From: Streptomyces sp. AC550_RSS872
GTDB taxonomy: Bacteria; Actinomycetota; Actinomycetes; Streptomycetales; Streptomycetaceae
Assembly (NCBI RefSeq): GCF_019049285.1
Contig: NZ_JAGMUL010000194.1
Location: 1 to 36,772 of the forward strand
DNA length: 36,772 bases
Reading direction: 5' to 3'
Shown here one piece after another: positions 31,077 through 36,772 of the stretch. How positions within the stretch are numbered: position 1 is the stretch's first letter; every line of letters begins with the position of its first letter. The translations under genes and the position numbers were made by a program. The notes beneath the pieces are model-generated. The model worked only from the letters and a program-made list of their open reading frames with translations. It ran no database searches and had not been told where the DNA came from.

Positions 31077-33422
31077 TTACTTCACTGCGGCGCCGACCTC
31101 GACCGTGATCGTCGAGCCGTCGCGCGGCTCCTTGATGATCTTGATCTTGGTGTTGGTGTCAGTGATCTTGACGCCCGCGGTGGGCGTCTCGGCGCTGTAG
31201 TACGTGCTGGTGTGGTCATTGAAGACCGGCACCCCGGCACGCGACGGGATCCAGGCCGCGACGCCCGCGTTGTGCAGCGTCATGCCGTCCGTGCGGAACG
31301 TGCTGAACGGCGAGTCGTAGGACTGGATGCGGTTGCGCATCAGCGTGCCGTCGGACCACTTCAGCGGCGTCGGGTGGGAGTCGACCGGGAGGATCAGACC
31401 GACACCCTGGTGCTGGCTGGTGTTGTTGTCCGCCTGGGAGGTGTCCCACTTCCAGATCAACAGGCCGTTCTGGTAGGCGTAGTGCTCCACCCAGTCCGGA
31501 CGGGTCGACGAGAAGCCGAAGTTGTACGGGCCCGTCTTCAGGGTCTTGTCGTACGACACGTACTGACGGTTCTCGGCGATGTAGTACTGCTCGTAGTCCT
31601 TGGTGAACGAAGCGCCCATGCGCGTGAAGCCGGTCGCCGTCCAGGCGTTGTCCACGCTCTCCACGTCGTCCGAGAAGACCGCGGAGCCGTCGGCGGTGAC
31701 CGTGATGCGGTCGGCCGCGAAGCCCTTCATCGCCAGGCCGCCGTCGGTCGCGTAGCGGAAGCGGAGGTCGATCTTCTTGCCGGCGTAGGCGTCCAGCGGG
31801 TAGACGAGCTTCTGGTACGCGTCCACCGTGCCGTCGAGCGCGGGCTTGTCACTGCCGTCACGGCTGATCGGGTTGCCGTTCGCGGTGCCGTCGATCGCCG
31901 TCCAGTTGGCGCCGCCGTCGGTCGACACCTCGGTGTAGAGGTAGTCGTAGCCCTTCTCGATGTCCCACCAGCCGTCGAGGGTGAGACTGGCGGAGGACTT
32001 GCCGGTGAGGTCGACGCTGCGGCTCAGCGTGTTCTTCAGGTTGTTGCCGCTGCCGCTCCACCACTGGGTCGCGCCCTGTGCGGGAGTCACGAGTTCGGTG
32101 GTGACGGCCTTCTTGGGCAGCGAGACCACGAGGGCCTGCTTGTGCCGGGTGTTGTACTCGGCAAGGCCCAGCTTGTGCTCGGACGTCGTCGCGGCCTTGG
32201 CCGTGTCGTAGTTGAGCCAGCCCAGCTGGAGCTTGTCCCAGGCGGTCATGTCGCCGGGCAGGTCACCGATCTCCTTCTTGCCGGTGCCCAGCCAGGAACC
32301 GGAGGACATCAGCGTCCAGAAGCCGGTGGAGTTCTCGCCGCCGGCGGTGTCGTAGTGGTCCGGCAGACCGAGGTCGTGGCCGTACTCGTGGGCGAAGACG
32401 CCGAGGCCGCCGTTCTCCGGCTGGACGGTGTAGTCGCCGACCCAGATGCCGGTGGAGCCGATCTGCGCGCCGCCCAGCCTGTTGTTCGCGGGGCCGGTGG
32501 CACCGGCGTCGGTGCCGAAGGCGTACCAGCGGTGGGCCCAGATCGCGTCCTCGCCCTGGGCGCCGCCGCCCGCGGACTCGTCCTCACCGGCGTGCACGAT
32601 CTGGAAGTGGTCGATGTAGCCGTCGGCCTCGTTGAAGTCGCCGTCGCCGTCGAAGTCGTAGCGGTCCCACTGGTCGAACTGCGTCACGGCGGCCTTGATC
32701 TCGGCGTCGGTCTTCCCAGCTGCCTTCTGCTGGGAGACCCACGCGTTCAGACCGTCGCTGACGACGTTCCACACGCTGGCGCAGTTGGTTTCGCCGCAGG
32801 CGTTGTTGCCGTAGCGGGCCTCGTTGTAGGGGACCTTGACCCAGTCGGTGACCTCGCCCTCGACCGAGTAGCGGCCCGAGGACTGCTTCTCGTAGTACTT
32901 CTTCAGCGACTCGGTCTTCTTGCCGGTGCCGAAGTAGAGGTCCTGGTAGTGCTTCTGGTTGTAGTCCGCCTGCCAGGCCGTCGAGTTGTCCTTCTCGCGG
33001 TCGGGCTCGGCTATCTGGTTGTGGGCCGGGCCGGGCGTGCCGCCGAACTCGCTGATCCGGTCGCCGAACTCGACCAGGATCGTGAAGATCTTGTCGGTCT
33101 TCTCGCGGCCCAGCTCGACGTACTTGCTGTCGCCCTTCTTGCTCTTGAGCTCGACGACCTGCGAGCCGTCGCGCTTCTTGACCTTGCTCCGGCCGGATAT
33201 GACCTGGTTCAGGGCCTCCTCGCGCTGGGCCTCCTGCGTCTTGCTCATGGGGCCGTCGAGGTTGTGTTCGGCGTGAGTGTGCTCCGCCGGGTCGTGCCGC
33301 TCCACGGACGCCGGCGCGCCTTCGTCGGCCTGAGCCACCGCGAAGGTCGAGAACGTCGCCGCTGCCGTCGTGAGCGCGACGGCGGTCGCCGCCGTTCTGA
33401 ACGTCCAGGGTCTACTGGTCAC
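31077..33422 (-). CDS. Secreted M6-family (immune inhibitor A-like) metalloprotease
   Basis: A 781-aa protein from GTG 33422 with GGGGGAGGAAG just before it; longer in-frame starts upstream have no such site. A signal peptide (VALTTAAATFSTFAVAQA, cleavage near 32) leads into a propeptide-like region, then the M6 catalytic domain with HEYGH (H345, E346, H349) in VFAHEYGHDLGLPDHYD. DFDGDGDFNEADGYID is an EF-hand-like calcium site. From about 470 come beta-rich C-terminal domains (WWSGSGNNLKNTLSRSVDLTGK, TEVSTDGGANW). Immune inhibitor A proteins degrade host or environmental proteins. It is monocistronic with an AT-rich upstream region carrying several inverted repeats. Confidence 0.93.
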   Translation of the reverse strand: MTSRPWTFRTAATAVALTTAAATFSTFAVAQADEGAPASVERHDPAEHTHAEHNLDGPMSKTQEAQREEALNQVISGRSKVKKRDGSQVVELKSKKGDSKYVELGREKTDKIFTILVEFGDRISEFGGTPGPAHNQIAEPDREKDNSTAWQADYNQKHYQDLYFGTGKKTESLKKYYEKQSSGRYSVEGEVTDWVKVPYNEARYGNNACGETNCASVWNVVSDGLNAWVSQQKAAGKTDAEIKAAVTQFDQWDRYDFDGDGDFNEADGYIDHFQIVHAGEDESAGGGAQGEDAIWAHRWYAFGTDAGATGPANNRLGGAQIGSTGIWVGDYTVQPENGGLGVFAHEYGHDLGLPDHYDTAGGENSTGFWTLMSSGSWLGTGKKEIGDLPGDMTAWDKLQLGWLNYDTAKAATTSEHKLGLAEYNTRHKQALVVSLPKKAVTTELVTPAQGATQWWSGSGNNLKNTLSRSVDLTGKSSASLTLDGWWDIEKGYDYLYTEVSTDGGANWTAIDGTANGNPISRDGSDKPALDGTVDAYQKLVYPLDAYAGKKIDLRFRYATDGGLAMKGFAADRITVTADGSAVFSDDVESVDNAWTATGFTRMGASFTKDYEQYYIAENRQYVSYDKTLKTGPYNFGFSSTRPDWVEHYAYQNGLLIWKWDTSQADNNTSQHQGVGLILPVDSHPTPLKWSDGTLMRNRIQSYDSPFSTFRTDGMTLHNAGVAAWIPSRAGVPVFNDHTSTYYSAETPTAGVKITDTNTKIKIIKEPRDGSTITVEVGAAVK

Positions 33423-33521
33423 TTGCTTCCTCCCCCGCGTCCGGGCGCGCGGAAGGAAGGGTTCCTGGTCCTGGAGGTTCCGCGAGCGCCTGATCAACGC
33501 GTGTAGTCAAGTGACGACATT

Positions 33522-33569
33522 TGACTAGAGGTTAGTCAGAAAAAACAGACCTTGACTTGAACAGGTCAA
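33522..33569. promoter_or_regulatory. Clustered inverted repeats in the AT-rich M6 protease promoter region
   Basis: TGACTA-gaggt-TAGTCA (33522-33538) and TTGAC-ttgaacag-GTCAA (33552-33569) lie 100-150 nt upstream of the protease start codon, in the most AT-rich stretch of the gap 33423-33813. They are candidate operator sites or overlapping promoters. The rest of that 391-bp gap, up to the small membrane gene on the plus strand, shows no gene; a -35/-10 pair could not be fixed by eye. Confidence 0.5.
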
Positions 33570-33813
33570 TTGCACTATGCGGAGTCCATGTTCGTTTAGC
33601 GAACAACCACCTTTCGGGGCGGGCGCGTTGCGCTGTCCACCTGTTGGACGAGATGACTCCGTGCGCCCCCCGTGCACCGGCACTGTTGGTTAGGTCACGC
33701 TTACGGTTTGTTCCGCTCGGGCATGCACGCGGTTAGAGTCGGATGGCGGAACGCCCGGACGTCGGCGGAAAGCCAGGCCGAGACCCCCGTGCACCCCTGA
33801 TTCCGAGGACACG

Positions 33814-34071
33814 ATGATCATGCCTCGTCCGACTGCCGCACAGCTCGCTTACGGCTCGTGCACCGTGATCTTCTCGACGCTCGCCATGCTGCTGCTGTCA
33901 CAGACGAGTTCGGGTGTGGGGATCGCGGTCATCGCCGTCGCGGCGCTTCTGCTCGGGCTGCTGGTCGCCATGACAGTGCCCATGCCGAGGAAGCCCCGCG
34001 TGGTGGCGATCCGCAAGCCCGCTCCTACCGAACGGGAACAGGCGGAGGAACCCGTGCTGACCCAGTCCTGA
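33814..34071 (+). CDS. Small membrane protein, unknown function
   Basis: An 85-aa protein from ATG 33814, with GAGG 5 nt upstream. Two hydrophobic helices (AYGSCTVIFSTLAMLLLSQ and GVGIAVIAVAALLLGLLVAMTVPM) are followed by a basic then acidic polar tail (RKPRVVAIRKPAPTEREQAEEPVLTQS), so a hairpin membrane topology with both ends inside is likely. I do not recognise the family. Its stop is 3 bp from the convergent RDD gene's stop. Confidence 0.7.
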   Translation: MIMPRPTAAQLAYGSCTVIFSTLAMLLLSQTSSGVGIAVIAVAALLLGLLVAMTVPMPRKPRVVAIRKPAPTEREQAEEPVLTQS

Positions 34072-34074
34072 CGC

Positions 34075-34746
34075 TCAGTTGCCCGTGCTGACCACGACCG
34101 TCTTCGCCGCCTTGTCGTGCAGGCCCTGTTTGTAGGGCTTGTCGAAGAAACTCCAGCCGCCGCAGATCACGGTCCAGATGCAGGCGCAGCAGAACGCGAA
34201 CGGGATCCACAGCACCAATGCCCGGATCAGCGAGGCCTGCACCGAGGGGGTGGCGCCGTTGTCGAGGTTGGCCGTGCGCAGGTTGAGCAGCTTCTTGCCG
34301 AGCGTCTGCCCCGTCCTGGCGGTCATGACGGTGTCGTAGCCGATGAACAGCACGGCGGCGACCAGTGACTGCACGAAGGACTTGCTGTACTCCACCTCGT
34401 CGGTGTTCACGTCGTACTCGGTGACGCCGAATCCCCAGGTGAGCAGCCAGACGACGACGCCCACCAGGATCATGTCGATGATGCGGGCCAGCGTGCGCTT
34501 GCCGCTGTCGGCGAGCGGCGGCATCCCGGCGAGGGGGTCGGCGGGCCCGCCTCCGCCGCCGTACGGGTCACCGCCGTAGGGGCCGCCGCCGTAGGGGCCG
34601 CCGCCGTAGGAGGGCGGGGGCTGGCCGCCATACGGTGGCTGGTCACCGTACGGCGAACCCGGGCCCTCGGACGGCGGGGGCTGCTTCCTGAACGGATCGT
34701 CTTCCGGGGGTTGCTGACCGGAGCCGGGAGGCGGTTCGCTGCTCAT
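34075..34746 (-). CDS. RDD family membrane protein with Pro/Gly/Tyr-rich N-terminus
   Basis: A 223-aa protein from ATG 34746. The first ~75 residues are low complexity (PPPSEGPGSPYGDQPPYGGQ, GGGPYGGGPYGGDPYGGGGG), coded by near-identical short repeats. The RDD domain follows with SGKRTLARIIDMILVGVVVWLL, a second helix (VQSLVAAVLFIGYDTVMT), TGQTLGKKLLNLR and ALVLWIPFAFCCACIWTVICGGWSFF, ending KQGLHDKAAKTVVV, the usual RDD tail. Known family: RDD proteins have conserved Arg/Asp residues in the membrane; some have been tied to ion or metal homeostasis, most are uncharacterised. Same strand and 89 bp after the next RDD gene, so they may be one operon. Confidence 0.88.
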   Translation of the reverse strand: MSSEPPPGSGQQPPEDDPFRKQPPPSEGPGSPYGDQPPYGGQPPPSYGGGPYGGGPYGGDPYGGGGGPADPLAGMPPLADSGKRTLARIIDMILVGVVVWLLTWGFGVTEYDVNTDEVEYSKSFVQSLVAAVLFIGYDTVMTARTGQTLGKKLLNLRTANLDNGATPSVQASLIRALVLWIPFAFCCACIWTVICGGWSFFDKPYKQGLHDKAAKTVVVSTGN

Positions 34747-34835
34747 GGCCCGAGTCGACCGCGAACCGTCCGGCTTCGCATCCGGCGCGGGGCCGTCCGG
34801 GGTACGGAATCTTCCGGGCCGTTCGCGGTATGCGG

Positions 34836-36380
34836 TCAGCCCGCGACGAACGTACGCGCCGCCTTGTCGTGCCAGCACTGGCGCCACGGCCGGTCGAACA
34901 CGCACCACAGCACGCCGACGACGCCGACGACGAGCAGGCCGGGGATGCTGTAGACGAGCCAGCGCTTCAGGGCCGCGCCGAACTCCGGGGGTTCGTGCGC
35001 CTCGATGTCCCGCACCTCCAGGCCGAGCACCTTCTTGCCGAGCGTGCGGCCCCACTTGACGGTGGGCAGGACCTCGTAGACCGCGCCGAACAGCAGCAGG
35101 ACGGCCAGGATGATGCCGAGGTAGACCGACGTGGTGCCGTCCAGCAGCCACACGGTGACCGTCTCGCCGGACAGCTTGGCGGCGTCGATCTTGCCGTTGA
35201 CGTGGTCGATCGCCTTGGTTCCGAGCGGGACGGCGGCCACCGCGGTGACGGCGGCCAGGACGACGGTGTCCAGCAGCCGTGCGGCCAGCCGCTTGCCGAG
35301 GCCCGCGGGGCGGGCGGCGGCCTGACGCATGGCGGCCGCCTGGAACGGGTCCAGGGTCGGGGGCTTCCACGGCGCGACCGGCTGGTCCTCGCCGGGGCCC
35401 GCGAGCCGGTGGACCTGCTGCGCCCAGGAGGACTGGCCGCCTCCGGGGCCCGACGTCATGGGCGCGCCGGAGGCCGCTGCCGCGGGCTGCGGGCCGCCCG
35501 ACTGCTGGGGGATGCTCGGCGCGGCCGCCGGCTGGGCCTGCTGCGGGCCGGAGAGGGCCGTGGGAGAGCCGTCGGCGGCCTGGGCGGCGGCCGCGGCTCC
35601 GGCGGCCGTCTGGGCCTGTCCCTGGGCCACGGCGGCCCGTTCGGCGGCGGCCTTCCCGGCGCCGAAGCCGGGACCCTGCGGGGCGCCGGTCGCGGCGTCC
35701 GTACGTGCGGCGCCCGATCCGGCGGACGCGCCCGTGCTTCCGCCCTGCGCCCCCGTGCGCGGGGACACCGCGCGGATGGCCATGGTGCCGTCGGCAGGGG
35801 CGGGGCCGCCGGGACTGGGGATGCCGGCGCCGGAGGACTGCGCTCCGCCCGCCACGGGCCGACGGATCATGAACGTGTCCCCGGAGGCGACGCCCCCGGA
35901 GTCCGCGTCCGGCTCGGCGGGCGCAACGGTGGCCGTGCCGTCGGTGCCGACGGCCTGCCCGTCCGGCTCGGCCGCCGCGCGTGGGTCCCTCGGGCCGGGC
36001 TCCTGCTGGGCGCCCCAGGAGACGCGGTGGTCCTGGTCGCCGCCGAAGCCGGCCTGGTGGGCCGGGTCGGCGCCCCACGCGGACGCCGGCTCCGGGCGGC
36101 TGCCGTGCTGGGCCTGGGCCGACGCGGGTTCCCGCGCCGGTTCCTCGTCGAAGAAGTGCGGGCCGGTCTCCTCGACCGAGGCGGCCGGGGCAGCGGCGGA
36201 CCCTTCAGGGCCGGCGCCCGGCGGCGGGGCGAGCGGTTCGCCGTCCGTCGGCGCCGGACGGCTGGTGCCCGGCACCCAGGAGGCACCGTTCCAGTACCGG
36301 ACATATCCAGGAATGGACGGGTCCGGGTAATACCCTTCGCGGGGCCTGTCGTCACCGGGGGCCGGGGTTGGGGCGCTCAT
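34836..36380 (-). CDS. DUF2510-RDD fusion membrane protein
   Basis: A 514-aa protein from ATG 36380. Residues about 12-45 are a DUF2510 motif (REGYYPDPSIPGYVRYWNGASWVPGT), usual at the N-terminus of actinobacterial membrane proteins. About 300 residues of Ala/Gly/Pro/Gln-rich linker follow, then an RDD domain from about 355: GLGKRLAARLLDTVVLAAVTAVAAVPLG, LGIILAVLLLFGAVYEVLPT, GRTLGKKVLGLEVRDIE and LVYSIPGLLVVGVVGVLWCVF, ending RQCWHDKAARTFVAG. Its C-terminus parallels that of the smaller RDD protein, so they are paralogues. The long linker would lie in the cytoplasm. Function unknown. A 201-bp-period direct repeat begins about 50 bp upstream of its start. Confidence 0.88.
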   Translation of the reverse strand: MSAPTPAPGDDRPREGYYPDPSIPGYVRYWNGASWVPGTSRPAPTDGEPLAPPPGAGPEGSAAAPAASVEETGPHFFDEEPAREPASAQAQHGSRPEPASAWGADPAHQAGFGGDQDHRVSWGAQQEPGPRDPRAAAEPDGQAVGTDGTATVAPAEPDADSGGVASGDTFMIRRPVAGGAQSSGAGIPSPGGPAPADGTMAIRAVSPRTGAQGGSTGASAGSGAARTDAATGAPQGPGFGAGKAAAERAAVAQGQAQTAAGAAAAAQAADGSPTALSGPQQAQPAAAPSIPQQSGGPQPAAAASGAPMTSGPGGGQSSWAQQVHRLAGPGEDQPVAPWKPPTLDPFQAAAMRQAAARPAGLGKRLAARLLDTVVLAAVTAVAAVPLGTKAIDHVNGKIDAAKLSGETVTVWLLDGTTSVYLGIILAVLLLFGAVYEVLPTVKWGRTLGKKVLGLEVRDIEAHEPPEFGAALKRWLVYSIPGLLVVGVVGVLWCVFDRPWRQCWHDKAARTFVAG

Positions 36381-36431
36381 GTCCGTCGTCCGGTATCTGC
36401 TCGGGGGTCAAATAGAGGCCTCCACATCTAT

Positions 36432-36772
36432 CAGACCGACGCAACAAGCACCGCCCGTCCCGAAGGACCCACTCCTTTCCGGGCAACCTCGTACACGTAC
36501 TTCACACCAGCGGAACCAGGACCGGAACGCCGACGACACACGGCCCCGCCACCGGCCCGACGCCACCCGTTCGAGGCCGACCGCCCGGCCTTCGGCTGGG
36601 GGCCCGGGGGTCAGCCCCCGGGAAGACACAGCCAGACCGACGCAACAAGCACCGCCCGTCCCGAAGGACCCACCCCTTTCCGGGCAACCTCGTACACGTA
36701 CTTCACACCAGCGGAACCAGGACCGGAACGCCGACGACACACGGCCCCGCCACCGGCCCGACGCCACCCGTT
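36432..36772. repeat. Direct repeat of 140 bp at 201-bp spacing, running off the right edge
   Basis: Copy 1 is 36432-36571 and copy 2 is 36633-36772; the only difference seen is in CACTCC against CACCCC. The 61-bp spacer holds a perfect hairpin CCCGGGGG-tcag-CCCCCGGG (36603-36622). Copy 2 ends exactly at the window edge, so more copies may follow. The 391-bp stretch 36381-36772 contains no gene I can support; one minus-strand frame is open across both copies because 201 is a multiple of 3. Confidence 0.93.

Noticed and set aside
31212..33506. A 764-codon plus-strand frame opposite the M6 protease gene.
   Set aside because: An antisense shadow; the minus strand carries a full signal peptide and HEYGH protease with a proper ribosome site.
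33690..33708. A sequence resembling an iron-regulator (DmdR/IdeR) box, TTAGGTCACGCTTACGG.
   Set aside because: Only the first half fits the 19-bp consensus; the second half lacks AACCTAA, and the neighbouring genes have no iron link.
36408..36767. A minus-strand frame of 119 codons with an internal 67-residue repeat.
   Set aside because: It exists because the 201-bp period is a multiple of 3. The product is Arg/Trp/Cys-rich and Gly-rich as in spurious high-G+C frames, and lacks a convincing ribosome site. It is kept as a question under the repeat finding.

Overview
The window reads as core chromosome of a Streptomyces or very close relative. G+C is very high with strong third-position bias, and the gene set is typical: an SsgA-like sporulation protein, DUF1707, DUF2017-ClpS, the DasR-controlled nagF/nagE1/nagE2 sugar PTS, CysO-CysM-Mec sulfur transfer, and DUF2510/RDD membrane proteins. 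No phage, plasmid, insertion sequence or CRISPR array is visible. Novelty lies mainly in small regulatory elements and repeats.

Layout. 1-4.1 kb: a membrane-bound ECF-type sigma factor cut by the left edge, a divergent SsgA-like gene, a luciferase-like flavin oxidoreductase and two small membrane proteins. 4.1-4.74 kb: a non-coding array of 103-bp repeats. 4.8-9.1 kb: a VOC protein, a DUF445 membrane protein, a secreted SGNH hydrolase and a DUF1707/LiaF-like protein. 9.1-11.9 kb: a three-gene ABC-2 exporter operon. 12-14.5 kb: a bifunctional class A penicillin-binding protein. 14.6-18.1 kb: GroES-like protein, DUF3618, Bcp peroxiredoxin, tRNA-Leu(UAG), RdgB, a lipoprotein and RNase PH. 18.2-21.4 kb: the N-acetylglucosamine PTS permease genes with three DasR operators (dre). 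21.5-23.3 kb: a metallo-beta-lactamase-fold protein, a small barrel protein and a membrane-anchored PemK/MazF-like protein. 23.3-25.3 kb: cysM, cysO, a 31-codon leader peptide and mec. 25.5-28.3 kb: an amino-acid permease, DUF2017 and clpS. 28.4-30.5 kb: the NAD-salvage pair nicotinate phosphoribosyltransferase and nicotinamidase. 30.6-36.4 kb: a small unknown protein, a secreted M6 metalloprotease, a small membrane protein and two RDD proteins. 36.4 kb to the edge: a 201-bp-period direct repeat.

How parts work together. NagF (EIIB) with NagE1/NagE2 (EIIC) imports GlcNAc, with EI, HPr and EIIA encoded elsewhere; dre sites in both divergent/upstream regions put these genes under the GlcN-6-P-responsive repressor DasR. 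Mec, CysO and CysM form a protein-thiocarboxylate route to cysteine; a leader peptide ending in Cys-stop lies just upstream of cysO, and CysO carries a Met-Ala cap after its diglycine. PncA and PncB turn nicotinamide into nicotinate mononucleotide. RdgB and RNase PH are nucleotide/RNA housekeeping enzymes.

The most notable non-gene signal is a dispersed repeat found at three places (about 4.1, 16.7 and 30.5 kb). In each it starts 18-32 nt after a stop codon and lies in the same orientation relative to the gene just ended; at 4.1 kb it has expanded into the 103-bp array.
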